Assembly: GCA_018676675.1 (NCBI GenBank)
Contig: JABHEG010000286.1
Span: 1-55,341 of the forward strand
DNA: 55,341 nt
Source: Lentisphaerota bacterium
GTDB taxonomy: Bacteria > Verrucomicrobiota > Lentisphaeria > Oligosphaerales > JABHEG01
Direction of reading: 5' to 3'
The notes under the pieces are model-generated. The model was not told where the DNA came from, did no database searches, and was given only the letters and a program-made list of their open reading frames with translations. Both the position numbers and the translations under genes were made by a program. Numbering within the stretch: position 1 is the stretch's first letter; each line of letters starts with the position of its first letter. This document shows, piece by piece, positions 38,126 through 48,085 of the stretch.

Positions 38126-38200
38126 GATGGATTTATTTCCTCTGCTGGTAGGCCGCACGGCCCTCCGGGCGGCATCCTCTGCTGGCGGCTGGGGGCCATC

Positions 38201-38269
38201 CGCCGTACAGGAGCAGCGTGCGGCACCCCAATCGTGGCGATCGGGGGGGGCGCTCGCCGTACAAGAACA
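38201..38269 (+). repeat. Short direct repeat in a GC-rich intergenic patch
   Basis: CGCCGTACAGGAGCA (38201-38215) recurs as CGCCGTACAAGAACA (38255-38269), 54 bp later. The 172-bp gap 38126-38297 around them is full of short palindromes, such as a CAGCGG/CCGCTG pair near 38271-38288, and contains no gene. Confidence 0.7.
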
Positions 38270-38297
38270 CCAGCGGCATTCCTCCGCTGGTATGGCG

Positions 38298-40640
38298 TCA
38301 GGGGAGCACTACATCCAGATAATCGATGTCGGCCTGTGTCCCTTCCCGCGGGATCAGGATGAGATGGTTCGCGCCGCGCCGGACGATGCTCCGGGGCAGT
38401 TCAAAGCACACGTAGCTTCCATTCAGATTGAGGTTGGCGTCATGGGGATGGGGGAGAGGTCTGTCGACAGCCGACGTCCCTCGGAGGATTTCGCCGTTGA
38501 AGAGCACGCGCCATCGGCCGATCGCGTCAGTCCCCTTGCTCAGCAGACGCAATACGCCATCCTCCATTCGGTGGCTGTTCGGGGCCATCTCGAGGCGGCA
38601 TACGAGGGGTTCGGTGGCCTCACTCCGGGCTGGGAGCGGTTTGACGCCCCAGGTGTTGGCGAGGACGTACCATTGTGGTTGCCGGGCCAGCCAACCAGGA
38701 TCTCCGAGGCGAGGCAGGACATGGAATGGGGGTTCACACCAGGGCCCACGGGCTTCCGTGTTGCTGCCGTGTTCACGCGTATAGACGAAATTGAACAGAC
38801 TCACTCCGTCGGCTCCTTCTTCGTATGCCATGTGAGCTGCCGTGTAGTATTGGTGGTCGGTGGTTCGCAGGAACGTGAAGTTGTCGCCGCCCCTTTGATT
38901 GACGACCTTTCCCGTCAGCGTTGTGTGGCACATCTCGACGTAGATCGCAGCATCGGGGAGCATGTTCCGCACGGTACCCACGTCATGGTATGGCCCGGTG
39001 AAGAAAGACGCTGAAAGATTGACCATGTCCACGCCGGCATCCACCAGTTTCGGCAAACAGATCCCCACCTCGGCCATCTGCTCCAGTCGCCCCGGCACCC
39101 GGGCGCAGAGCCAGCGTTTCCGGGTGTCGCCCCGGCGGCTTCCGGGAAAACCACGGTTTCCGAGAACGCCGCTCACGCGCTTGACGAATCCCGTGATAAT
39201 ACGGACGCGCTCGTCAAGGGGGCAGCTGTCCCGGAAGAAGTTGGGGAAGCGCATGAAGTCCAGCTCGAAGCCATCCAGATCGTAGGATGTGCAGATTTCC
39301 TCGATGTAGGCGAAGATCAGTTCGCGGACCTCGGGCTGGGCCCAGTCAAGACCACTGCCGACGCCTTTCAGCCTGTATTCCGGATTCTCAACGTAGAATC
39401 GACTGATGCTGTGATAGCCTGTCCGGCACTTCGGATTGTCAGCATGCTGGAGATGGTGGGTGTCATTCAGGCGCATCGAGATGAATGCATGTTGGCCTGC
39501 TTCACGGCATGCGGCGAGGAAGTCGGCGAACGGGTCCCAACCTGCCATAATCTCACGGTGTTGCGCGGGGATTCTCTGCTTCTCGGTCGGGATCCCGTAG
39601 CGGTCAGCCCACCATGCATGGTGCTCCGTGAGGGGGTAGATCTTACTGGGCCACCAGGGGACTTGGCCGTGCGCAGGCTGCAGCATGTGCACGCCCGTTC
39701 CCTTCGTCTCAAGCACAGACTGACGCAGGTCGTCGCGCTCAAAAGGTGCTCCCTTCGCGTGGAAAGGTGTGACGATGCCCAGGTTCGTGAAATCGTTGCT
39801 GTAGATGACGCTGAAGGGCGCTTTGGCCGGTGGGGGCCTCGGGGGCAGCGTTGCCGTAAGTTCAGGGAGGGCCAGCGCCGCCGCACTTTGCCAGCGCCTC
39901 ACGTCTGCCATCGTGGGGACGTCCTTCCTGATCCGCAGTAAAGCGACCTGCCCATCCAGACCGTTCCCCGCGCTTCGGTAGCCGCCCATGCTGTCGCCGC
40001 CGCTGCCATCACCGATGACGGGGACAATACCTCCCAGTCCGGTCGGCTTGAGCAGACCATCCTCGCTCCGACTCCGGCCGACCTGGAATTCGCGGTCCTG
40101 CTTCTCACCATCGAGGAAGAGGAGGACACTTTGCCCATCGAAGGCACCGACGACATGATGCCATTCCTCACGGATGCGGGCATTTGAGAAGCGCTTTCGC
40201 CACTGCCCATCTGCGCCGCGAACAGCAATCGAGAAGAAACCGGGAGGGCCGATGCGGTCGCCTTCTCCTCTCACTTCCAGGCACCATTGTCGCCGGTCTC
40301 CGGTTATCGCCGGGGCGTCTTTGCCGGGGATCATCAGGCCGGTGGTCACGATTTGCAGGTTCCCCATGGTCCGCCTGCACCGGAAGATTACTTCTACGGA
40401 GAAGGTCTCTTGCGGTGGTATGGGGTTCACTGCCCGGAAGCCGGCGTGGCATTCGAGAATGGCTCGGGGCGGGGAGTCGGTCAGCGATACGCCGGCCCCC
40501 CGTTTCTGCCACACATCTCTGCCGGTCGAGCTCGGAACGGCACCCGCACCCCACTCGAAGAGCGGCGCGGTTGACGTGGGGGCCGAGACCGCAGTCGGGC
40601 CGAGAAGGATGGCAAGGATTCCGCACCAAATTCTCGTCAT
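38298..40640 (-). CDS. Secreted LamG plus GHL10-like barrel protein
   Basis: The ATG at 40640 (780 residues) has GGGAGGGAG about 6 bases upstream and a signal peptide immediately after it; the frame extends another 38 codons without a better start. Residues 45-240 form a LamG/concanavalin-type domain (Glu-Glu-Trp-His-His-Val-Val-Gly-Ala-Phe-Asp-Gly). Residues 265-640 form a barrel of the GHL10 kind, with Asp-Gly-Phe-Glu-Leu-Asp-Phe-Met-Arg-Phe at the strand that carries Asp-Gly-Leu-Met-Phe-Asp-Tyr in the 31610 protein. The C-terminus is beta-rich and resembles a GH2-type sugar-binding domain. It is the second gene of the unit, 76 bp after 40717-42834. Confidence 0.88.
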   Translation of the reverse strand: MTRIWCGILAILLGPTAVSAPTSTAPLFEWGAGAVPSSTGRDVWQKRGAGVSLTDSPPRAILECHAGFRAVNPIPPQETFSVEVIFRCRRTMGNLQIVTTGLMIPGKDAPAITGDRRQWCLEVRGEGDRIGPPGFFSIAVRGADGQWRKRFSNARIREEWHHVVGAFDGQSVLLFLDGEKQDREFQVGRSRSEDGLLKPTGLGGIVPVIGDGSGGDSMGGYRSAGNGLDGQVALLRIRKDVPTMADVRRWQSAAALALPELTATLPPRPPPAKAPFSVIYSNDFTNLGIVTPFHAKGAPFERDDLRQSVLETKGTGVHMLQPAHGQVPWWPSKIYPLTEHHAWWADRYGIPTEKQRIPAQHREIMAGWDPFADFLAACREAGQHAFISMRLNDTHHLQHADNPKCRTGYHSISRFYVENPEYRLKGVGSGLDWAQPEVRELIFAYIEEICTSYDLDGFELDFMRFPNFFRDSCPLDERVRIITGFVKRVSGVLGNRGFPGSRRGDTRKRWLCARVPGRLEQMAEVGICLPKLVDAGVDMVNLSASFFTGPYHDVGTVRNMLPDAAIYVEMCHTTLTGKVVNQRGGDNFTFLRTTDHQYYTAAHMAYEEGADGVSLFNFVYTREHGSNTEARGPWCEPPFHVLPRLGDPGWLARQPQWYVLANTWGVKPLPARSEATEPLVCRLEMAPNSHRMEDGVLRLLSKGTDAIGRWRVLFNGEILRGTSAVDRPLPHPHDANLNLNGSYVCFELPRSIVRRGANHLILIPREGTQADIDYLDVVLP

Positions 40641-40716
40641 CACCACTCCCTCCCGAGCTTGGCAGATACGGGCGACAGTGGGCCTTGGGCACCACGCCCA
40701 CGCCCGGTCGCCTCGT

Positions 40717-42834
40717 CTATTCGCTGATGAGGATATCCGAGCAGATGTTGACACCCTCGAACCGGTACCGGTCTCCGCCCAAAGGCGTACAGCCGCCGAA
40801 CTGGGACCGCAAATCCTCGTGACCGGGGATGGTCAGTTCGGCTCTGCTGGTGTCCGGCCCCATGCCGGCAACGAGGACACGCACCTTGCCTTGATCGTCT
40901 TTGAACGCTTTGGCCTCGACATTCCCTTCCTCAACCGTGACCGCAACGCTGGGGGCTGTGGCATCCGATAGCAGGAACGGCCCCAGGTCCGAAACGACTT
41001 TTGCCATGCGGCAGACTTCCGGCCAGCGCCACTCGAACTGCCCCTTGTCCGGTGGTCGGGAGAGGTCGAAGTAGGAGTAGAACACGAAACCTCTGGCTCC
41101 GCGAAGGGCCATGTAGAGCGACATGCTGCGCATCTCCACCTCGGTCGGGTACCGGTAATTTGCCTTGAACTTGGCCAGGTCGTCCCGAGCTTTGTAGACA
41201 CCCCAGTTGAAGATCTGCGGTACAACCCAGAGCGGTATCCCCTGCGCTGATCCGATGGCGCGTTCGCTTGCATCCATGGAGACACGGACCTTCTCCATCG
41301 ACTGGGACTTGTCGTTGGAGATCGGGTATGGATCGACGCCGAGGATATCGAACCCGTCTCGGTACAGCGAAAGATCTTGGAACTGGTAGAAGACCGACCA
41401 GGTTGGGTGGTGCGGATCGAGCCGATTGACGAGTCGATTACGCGCGATCAGCATGTCTGCTTCCCGGGCGGGGAGTTCGTCGCAGGTGTACCAGGCGAGC
41501 AACGCGGGATGGTCACGGAATGATTCCACGACTTTGGTCACAATGCGATCCAGCTCAGTCTCTCCCTGCCATGATTTCGGGTGGTTTTTGATGGTCGGGA
41601 AGACGTCTTTGATTGAGTAGAGGATCTTGATGTCCTGGGCGTGGCAGGCATCCAATACCTCACGCACAGCAGGGATGCCCTTTTTCTCGGAGTCCTTGAA
41701 CTTCAGGTGCAGGCTGCCGTAGGGCATGACACAGTTGAACGCTGTGTCTTTGAGTCGTGCCAGGTCCTTCGGCTGGATGCTGCCGAAATAGAGCCCCACG
41801 GGCAGGAACGGCTTGCCGTTCACCAAAGCGCGGCCCTTGGCGTCGATCCGGCACGCGTTGGCGGGCACGGATGTCGCATCCGGCGGTGTCGCGACACTGA
41901 GGGCCAACTGCTTCTCCGCCAGGAGCCACTGGTGCTCAGGATCTGCGAGGGTGGCGTAGATCATGTAGTCACCTGTCTGCAGAGGCCCGAGATCGGCGCT
42001 GATTCGGCCGTTTCGCACGGGTGCTGTGAGGTCGCGCACGACATCTTCTCCCTCGCGCAGTTGCAGCCGGCAGATGAGCTTTTCCGGGTCGGCCCACGAC
42101 ACGCCGTCGCCCAGTTTGCCGACCACGTAGGAGCCCAGTGTGATGGCGCCATTTCCGGGGGACAAGACAGATCTGCGCGGGATGATCGGGTAGACGCTCC
42201 AGGTTGCGGCTTCGGACTCGATGAAAACATCGTCAAACCAGGCTGTCCCGGTCATGCCGCGGCGCATGTAGAGTGTGAGTGTGGCCTGCACAGGCTCAGC
42301 AGGCGTGGTCCCGATCGTCTCGATCAGCGTCCAGTCTCTCGTGCCCTTGATCCCATGGGCATAAGCCCCACCGACCCACTTCTCATTCGTGACGAACTCC
42401 AGGCAGATGCTCGCCCCGGATTCGTCGCCTTTGACGTTCTCACTCTTGATCCATGCCCCGAACCGGTAACGCGTGTTGGGAAGGAGTTGGACAACAGACT
42501 TTGACAGCGGGTAGAGCGTAGAGTCCGTGCGTTCGTAACGCAACCCGCCAGTGCCGTTGCGGCCCCCGTTCGGTGCATAGGCGAAACCGCTGGGCAACCC
42601 CCATCCCTTCGCATCGGTGTCAAAGGCGGGATTGGTCACGTCTGGTTTCAGCGCTGCCTTGCGCTCAAGCGTCGTGTATACCTGCCAGTCAACACTCAGT
42701 GCTGCCGTAGCGACGGTCTGGGCTTGCATGCTGGGAACGCTCAGGTTGGCAGACAGCATTGCTACCACCAGGAGCACTGACTTGTATGCTGAAAACCGCC
42801 GGATGCGTGTGGTCGGTCTTGGGTGTTCGGCCAT
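40717..42834 (-). CDS. Secreted CBM4/9 plus TIM-barrel glycosidase-like protein, first gene of the five-gene unit
   Basis: The 705-residue protein starts at an ATG with GGAGG 8 bases upstream. A signal peptide spans about residues 1-39, with an Arg-rich N-region. Residues 60-205 form a CBM4/9-like module, followed by a beta-sandwich and a clan-A barrel opening with Gly-Lys-Pro-Phe-Leu-Pro-Val-Gly-Leu-Tyr. Glu453 in Trp-Tyr-Thr-Cys-Asp-Glu is the likely acid/base, and Ile-Leu-Gly-Val-Asp-Pro-Tyr-Pro follows. It is a clear paralogue of the 34405-36489 product. As the promoter-proximal gene, its upstream region (42835-43191) should contain the operon promoter. Confidence 0.9.
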   Translation of the reverse strand: MAEHPRPTTRIRRFSAYKSVLLVVAMLSANLSVPSMQAQTVATAALSVDWQVYTTLERKAALKPDVTNPAFDTDAKGWGLPSGFAYAPNGGRNGTGGLRYERTDSTLYPLSKSVVQLLPNTRYRFGAWIKSENVKGDESGASICLEFVTNEKWVGGAYAHGIKGTRDWTLIETIGTTPAEPVQATLTLYMRRGMTGTAWFDDVFIESEAATWSVYPIIPRRSVLSPGNGAITLGSYVVGKLGDGVSWADPEKLICRLQLREGEDVVRDLTAPVRNGRISADLGPLQTGDYMIYATLADPEHQWLLAEKQLALSVATPPDATSVPANACRIDAKGRALVNGKPFLPVGLYFGSIQPKDLARLKDTAFNCVMPYGSLHLKFKDSEKKGIPAVREVLDACHAQDIKILYSIKDVFPTIKNHPKSWQGETELDRIVTKVVESFRDHPALLAWYTCDELPAREADMLIARNRLVNRLDPHHPTWSVFYQFQDLSLYRDGFDILGVDPYPISNDKSQSMEKVRVSMDASERAIGSAQGIPLWVVPQIFNWGVYKARDDLAKFKANYRYPTEVEMRSMSLYMALRGARGFVFYSYFDLSRPPDKGQFEWRWPEVCRMAKVVSDLGPFLLSDATAPSVAVTVEEGNVEAKAFKDDQGKVRVLVAGMGPDTSRAELTIPGHEDLRSQFGGCTPLGGDRYRFEGVNICSDILISE

Positions 42835-42957
42835 CGTCTTGTCCTCCGAAGTACCGTTTTCAGGTGATCGCTATCCCTTCAGCAGTCACAGGAGTGGGGA
42901 CCTACGTTACGTCGCGCTGGGTCTGTTTGCGAGCGTTGGGGTGGTTAGCTGGCAATG

Positions 42958-43080
42958 CCTCAGTTGCGTGGGGAGAGAACTCCAAGATGGCTCGACAGAG
43001 TCTCTCCCTCCAGGGATTCTCTGGGCCATCTGTGTCCGATGGAGGGAGAGACTCCGTCGAGCCGCCTCACGTAACTGAGG
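42958..43080. repeat. 123-bp palindromic element between divergent degradation genes
   Basis: Inner arms 42989-43012 and 43040-43063 are complementary over 24 bp with one mismatch (they begin GGCTCGAC and end GTCGAGCC). Outer arms CCTCAGTTGCGTG (42958-42970) and CACGTAACTGAGG (43068-43080) match at 12 of 13 positions. The 27-bp centre is unpaired. Right after it, CGTAACT/AGTTACG forms another small palindrome. The surrounding 357-bp gap (42835-43191) has no gene; it also contains CTACGTTACGTCGC near 42902, which echoes the right outer arm. Confidence 0.9.
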
Positions 43081-43191
43081 AGTTACGTTAGCTGTCTGCT
43101 CGCGCTTGACCCGACGAGTAATGGCTGTCTGTTTGGGGTGTTCTTCCATGGCAGATGGGGCCCGATTGCCGCAAGACTTGGAGGCGAGCTT

Positions 43192-46179
43192 TTGAACGCT
43201 GAAATCCGCCCACCCGCGTGGTCTGAGACGTGCCGCCCGCCGCTCTCTGAGGCACTGGCCAATCCTCCGGACTGTTACCGCCCCGTGCCATGGCTGGCGT
43301 GGACCGGAGAACTGCATTGGCCAGTCTTGCGGAAGCAGCTCCAGGACATGCTTGAGAAGGGGATCAGGGAGTTCTTCCTGTTCCCCATCTACGGCATGGA
43401 ACTGCCTTACATGTCGGCGGCCTATTGGGAACGGGTCGGCCAGACCCTTGAGTTCTGCCGTGACAACGGGATGAAATGCTGGATCTACGATGAGTATAAC
43501 TGGCCCAGTGGCGTGTGCGCGGGTCAGGTGCTGCGCGACCATCCTGAACACGCGGAAAGCCAGCTCTGGATACAGTCGGCCGACAATGCCCCCGAATTGC
43601 CTGCGGCGGCTGAGCCGCACGCGTTCCACGGTCTGAACTGGGCCATCGTTCCGGGTGTGGGCGTGTTCATCAATGTACGGGGATCCACTTGGAACGCACC
43701 CGTGCCCGGCTACCTCGACGTCCTCAGCCCGGACGCCAATCGCTCCTTCATCGAGCACACGCATGAACGCTACCATCGCCGGTTCGCGGAGATGTTCCCC
43801 AAGACACTCCCGGGCTTCTTCACGGACGAGCCCGGCATGCACGGCCAACCGGGGAACGGTTGGGCCCGCTTTCCTTATACGCGCGACCTGTTCTCGGCGT
43901 TCCACGAACGCTACGGATACGACCTGCGCCAATGCCTCGGCGATTTGGTGTCCGACCTATCCGATACCGCACCACGCACGCGCTGTCACTACTGGCGTTT
44001 CGTGGCCGAGCGTTTCGGCGCAGCGTACGCTCGTCAGCAGCGAGAGTGGTGTGACGCCCACGGCGTCGCACTCACTGGGCACTGCTTGGCCGAGGAGGCG
44101 CTCTCGGGCCATGTTCGGACGAACGGAGACCTTTGGGAATTTCTACGCCACTTCACTGTCCCCGGAATCGATCTTCTGGCCAATGCAGACGGCTTCAATT
44201 TCCCGTATCGCGTTGGGTTCTACAGCGCCAAGGATCGGCGTGGTTTCCATCTGACCTGTAAGATGGTTCACGGGATCGTCCGTCACAGCGGCGGACGGGA
44301 GATGCTCAGTGAAGCGTTCGGCGTTTGCGATTGGGGGTTGACACTGCAACGACAGAGATGTGGATTCAACTATCAGGTTGCTCTTGGAGTCACGCTGTTC
44401 AACGACAACTCTCTGATCACCAGCATTGCAGATTTCCGAAAATGGGCCATCGCAGGGAAGCACTTCACGCAGCCTTGGTGGGAGCACTACAAGCAGTACG
44501 CGGACTACAATGCTCGCGTGGCGGCCCTGCATGCTGAAGGGGAGCCGGTGGCCGACATCGCGGTGCTCTACCCGCGGTCGACGATTTGGGCACGGTGCGG
44601 CGCCAGCAACGACGGCCTTGAGCCGCTGCAGGAGACGCTCTACGATTTACTGGATGAGCTCGTCCGTGAGCAGTGGCACTTCGACATGCTTTTTGAGCCC
44701 GTGCTGGCCGAAGCAGTGGTCGTGGGCAGTGAGATTGTCACGCCCCACGCACGCTATCGTGCCCTCATCGTGCCGGCTGCCACGATCTTGCCGCGCGCGT
44801 GTATGGAGGTCTTGCGTGAGTTCGCCATGGCCGGAGGCACAGTGCTGTTTTGCGGCGATCCGCCCGCACTGGAGGTAGACTCCCTGGCTTCTCTGGTTGA
44901 CGAGGTGGGCGCCTTGCGGACAGGGCCTCGCGTGCGTGAGATTGAGGCTGCCGGGCAGGCCGTGTGCCGGGAACTTGAGCAGCTCGTCAAGCGGCCACTG
45001 AGGCTCGCGGGGGTGGGCGCACGCGAATTCGTGTCATCCTGCCGACGGTTCGGGGAGACGACTCTGTTCTTTGTTGCGAATATGGCTGAGGAACAGGCGG
45101 ACATCGCAGTGACTGTTCCGGGGGAGCACCAGCTCCTTGTCTGCGAACCCGACACGCTGGACTGGTTCCGGCCGGACCGGGACGGCAACGGGACGTTTCT
45201 CTGGCACTTTGAACCTTGGCAGGCGGTCTTTCTCGCCGTGAGTGCAGAAGCAGAGAGTTGCGGAGAATTGCGGAGCGAACCGGCTTGGCTGAGCACTGAC
45301 CTGGCAGAGACGCTCGATGGCGAATGGGCATTCAGTCTGGATCCCGGCAACATGTTGCGTCTGACGCCACAGGTCAGGCTGGACCCCACAAACGCGGGTG
45401 TGGCCGCAGGCTGGTGCCATGACACGGGGGTGGACGGGTGGTTGGCTGCCGAAGGCGGGCGTCGGATGGCGGAGCCTATCCTGCCGGAGGAGTCTCCCTG
45501 GTACTGGTTGCGCGCAACGGTGCACTGCAACGCGCCCGCCGGGCCCCGCTATGTCGTGTGTGATAACCCGGACTTTCTCGAGCTTTACGTCAACGGCTCG
45601 GCGGCCGAACAGGTAGACCGCCCGTCACTTTGGACGGAGGAGAACGTGGCGTTCGACGTTGCCGGGCGCTTCTGTCTGGGCGCGAACACGATCCACATTC
45701 GAGCCCGGACGAGTAGGTACAATGACCCGCGAGTCGGGGCGTTTGCGGTCTCCGCAACGCTGCTGCAACCCGTTGTGCTTGTCGGGGACTTCCTGGTGGG
45801 GCAGGATGACCGGTTGCTGCCATGGGCCGGGATGCTGAACGCCGATACCTGCTGGGAGCTCCAGGGCCTTCCGCATGTCGGCGGAACGGGTACCTATCGC
45901 CGGAATCTCGAGTGGGATGGGCGTGAACACCTGGTCTTGCACCTTCCCCACTGTACGGACGCCGTCGATGTGCACGTCAACGGCCGCCATTGTGGAACGC
46001 GTGTTTGGGCTCCGTACGTGTTTGACCTGGCCGATGTGCTTACTTGTGGAGCGAATGTTCTCGAGCTTAACGTGCGGAACACGCTGGGGAACATCATCAC
46101 CGAGACGTACGGGGGAGTGGCGCCGGATCGGCCCCCGGTCAGCGGTCTGCTGGAAGCTCCGCGGTTGCTCGCTGTCTGA
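43192..46179 (+). CDS. GH106-like alpha-L-rhamnosidase, cytoplasmic
   Basis: I place the start at a TTG at 43192 (995 residues) because a perfect GGAGG lies 7 bases upstream and the conserved sequence (Arg-Pro-Pro-Ala-Trp) begins right after it; the ATG at 43138 has no ribosome site. The barrel (about 35-450) has Phe-Phe-Leu-Phe-Pro-Ile-Tyr-Gly, Ile-Tyr-Asp-Glu-Tyr-Asn-Trp-Pro-Ser-Gly (near residue 97) and Phe-Phe-Thr-Asp-Glu-Pro (near 207), as in GH106 and related proteins. An amidotransferase-like region (about 450-650) and GH2-type sugar-binding jelly-rolls (about 740-990) complete it. No signal peptide is seen, so it probably trims imported rhamnose-containing oligosaccharides. It diverges from the five-gene unit. 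The family call is from motif memory. Confidence 0.85.
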   Translation: MNAEIRPPAWSETCRPPLSEALANPPDCYRPVPWLAWTGELHWPVLRKQLQDMLEKGIREFFLFPIYGMELPYMSAAYWERVGQTLEFCRDNGMKCWIYDEYNWPSGVCAGQVLRDHPEHAESQLWIQSADNAPELPAAAEPHAFHGLNWAIVPGVGVFINVRGSTWNAPVPGYLDVLSPDANRSFIEHTHERYHRRFAEMFPKTLPGFFTDEPGMHGQPGNGWARFPYTRDLFSAFHERYGYDLRQCLGDLVSDLSDTAPRTRCHYWRFVAERFGAAYARQQREWCDAHGVALTGHCLAEEALSGHVRTNGDLWEFLRHFTVPGIDLLANADGFNFPYRVGFYSAKDRRGFHLTCKMVHGIVRHSGGREMLSEAFGVCDWGLTLQRQRCGFNYQVALGVTLFNDNSLITSIADFRKWAIAGKHFTQPWWEHYKQYADYNARVAALHAEGEPVADIAVLYPRSTIWARCGASNDGLEPLQETLYDLLDELVREQWHFDMLFEPVLAEAVVVGSEIVTPHARYRALIVPAATILPRACMEVLREFAMAGGTVLFCGDPPALEVDSLASLVDEVGALRTGPRVREIEAAGQAVCRELEQLVKRPLRLAGVGAREFVSSCRRFGETTLFFVANMAEEQADIAVTVPGEHQLLVCEPDTLDWFRPDRDGNGTFLWHFEPWQAVFLAVSAEAESCGELRSEPAWLSTDLAETLDGEWAFSLDPGNMLRLTPQVRLDPTNAGVAAGWCHDTGVDGWLAAEGGRRMAEPILPEESPWYWLRATVHCNAPAGPRYVVCDNPDFLELYVNGSAAEQVDRPSLWTEENVAFDVAGRFCLGANTIHIRARTSRYNDPRVGAFAVSATLLQPVVLVGDFLVGQDDRLLPWAGMLNADTCWELQGLPHVGGTGTYRRNLEWDGREHLVLHLPHCTDAVDVHVNGRHCGTRVWAPYVFDLADVLTCGANVLELNVRNTLGNIITETYGGVAPDRPPVSGLLEAPRLLAV

Positions 46180-46267
46180 CGCGACCCCTTGCCAGGAAGC
46201 ACCGGTTGCTCGCCCGGCGTTTGGCCCTCAGCCTGAGGCGGAGTGTTGCTACAGAAAGGGAATTCTC

Positions 46268-48085
46268 GTGAAATCACCTGCCACGATTTTTGTCGGGTGT
46301 CTGTTGCTGGCCGGTTTGGCGCCCACTGTCCAGGGCATTGAGCCGATCGAGATTGAGCAGGGCATGTACCGTGTGGTCGCCGGCCCAAGTGGGGTCGTCG
46401 TCTACCATGGTGGGACGCAGCTCTCGCTGGGGTCCTACTTCACCGTCTACAAGCCTGACTACAAAGGAAATATCGTCTCGATCGGGGAACTCTGGAAGAA
46501 CGCCGCGGTGACCCGTGGACCGAACAGGATGGAGGCACGGGCTGACCTGCCGGAAGGACGGGCTCGCCTCCGCGTGGAAGTCACGCCTGATTGGATCGAG
46601 GTCGAGGTCGGCATCAGTGTAGCCGCCGGCGTGGAGTTTGGACCTCGGGAGTATGCGGCCTTTCAGATACCGCCGGATCTCGTTGTTGGCGGCACCGTAG
46701 AGGTTCTCAACGCGGCCGGCTCAGTGACGGAAAGCAAACCTGTTCCGGCCACGCCGACCCGTGGAGGCATGGTTCGTCCCGGCAGCATGCTGCGCTTCCA
46801 CACCGCGGACCGCGTGATTGAGATCCGAACCGGCGGCGGGACGAATGTCTACGCCTTCGACGCACGTGTGGAACAGTACGGGAAGCGTGGCGGCCTGTGG
46901 GTGTTCTCCGGCCTGCCAGTCGCACCCGGCTACGAGACCACGGTAACACGCAGGTTGCGGGTCATTCCTCCGCCCGAGCCGCGGCCTGTGGGCACAGCCG
47001 TGTTCCAGGACGGAACGCCCGTCGCACGAGTTGTGATTCGGGAAGGCGCAACGGAACGAGAGCAGTTCGCCGCGGAGGAACTCGTCGCTTACATCGAGAA
47101 GATTTGCGGGAAGCGCATCGAGGTCCGACCGATCGGAACGGACGCCGGTCGGCCGGGCGATCTTGCAGTCGGCGAGTGTGCGGTTTCCGCAGGGCTCATT
47201 TCCCGAGAAGAACTTGCCCCCCTTGAGCGTGATGGATACGTCGTGCGGGTGACGAGCGACCGCGGCGCCGTGTGTGGCTGGCGTGATCTGGGAACTACCT
47301 ATGGGGTGTACGCCCTGATTCGTCAACTCGGGATCACGTTCTACGCGCCCGGCTGTGAAGCCGTGCCTGAGACGGAGGCGCTGACCATCCCGGCTTGCGA
47401 TCTGCGCAAGAAGCCGCTGCTCGAGTTCCGCAAGATGACCCAGAACCTGAAACTCGGGCACACACCTTCCGACGATTTGGGGAATCCACGCGATATCGGC
47501 GAGAAGGGCGGTCTCGTCCATGCCGCGGCCTATCTCGTGCCGTTCGACAGGTTCCATGAGGAACACCCGGAGTACTTCGCCTTGCAGAAGGACGGCAAAC
47601 GCCTGCACCGTCACCCGAAGGCGACGCGCTTTGATGTGCATCTTTGCCTTTCCAATCCGGACGTGCAGCGCGTTTCGGCCGAACGCCTGTTGGTCCTTAT
47701 GGACAAACAGCCGGACCGGACGTTCTTCGGTGTCTCGCAGGGCGACGGGCACGCGTGGTGCAGGTGCGAGGAATGTCAGGCGCTGGACACGGTCCCCGGC
47801 AAAGTCATGACCGACCGACTCATCACCTATGTGAACGCCATTGCCCGGTTCGTTGCCGTGAAGCACCCGGAGAAGCAGATTTTGACGCTTGCCTACACCA
47901 AGGCGACCTCGCCGCCGCCGATTCGGGTCAAGCCGGAGCCCAACGTTATGGTGCAGTTCTGTCCGTATCCCGGCCGTGTTTACTGCCAGAGCCATTTCTT
48001 CACCTGCGAGAAGAACGTTGGCGGCTACGAGGACATCCAGGGATGGTTCAAGCTAGCCCCCAGCAGACTATTTAGAATGACTTAG
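46268..48085 (+). pseudogene. DUF4838 (alpha-glucuronidase-like) protein, 3'-truncated at an element junction
   Basis: The GTG at 46268 has AAAGGGA 7 bases upstream and is followed by a signal peptide (Ile-Phe-Val-Gly-Cys-Leu-Leu-Leu-Ala-Gly-Leu); a longer frame from 45875 overlaps the GH106 gene and is not real. Residues 25-240 form beta-sandwich domains, 245-360 resemble the N-terminal domain of alpha-glucuronidases (Glu-Gln-Phe-Ala-Ala-Glu-Glu-Leu-Val), and 380-600 match DUF4838 (Gly-Asp-Gly-His-Ala-Trp-Cys-Arg-Cys-Glu-Glu-Cys). The match stops near Gly-Trp-Phe-Lys-Leu-Ala-Pro, a few residues before an early stop. Relatives usually run on for 100 or more residues, so the 605-residue product is probably non-functional. 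It follows the GH106 gene by 88 bp. Confidence 0.85.

Noticed and set aside
42907..43932. 341-codon minus-strand frame
   Set aside because: It is antisense to the start of the GH106-like gene and passes through the palindromic element.
46721..47995. 424-codon minus-strand frame
   Set aside because: It is antisense to the DUF4838 coding sequence; no ribosome site was seen.
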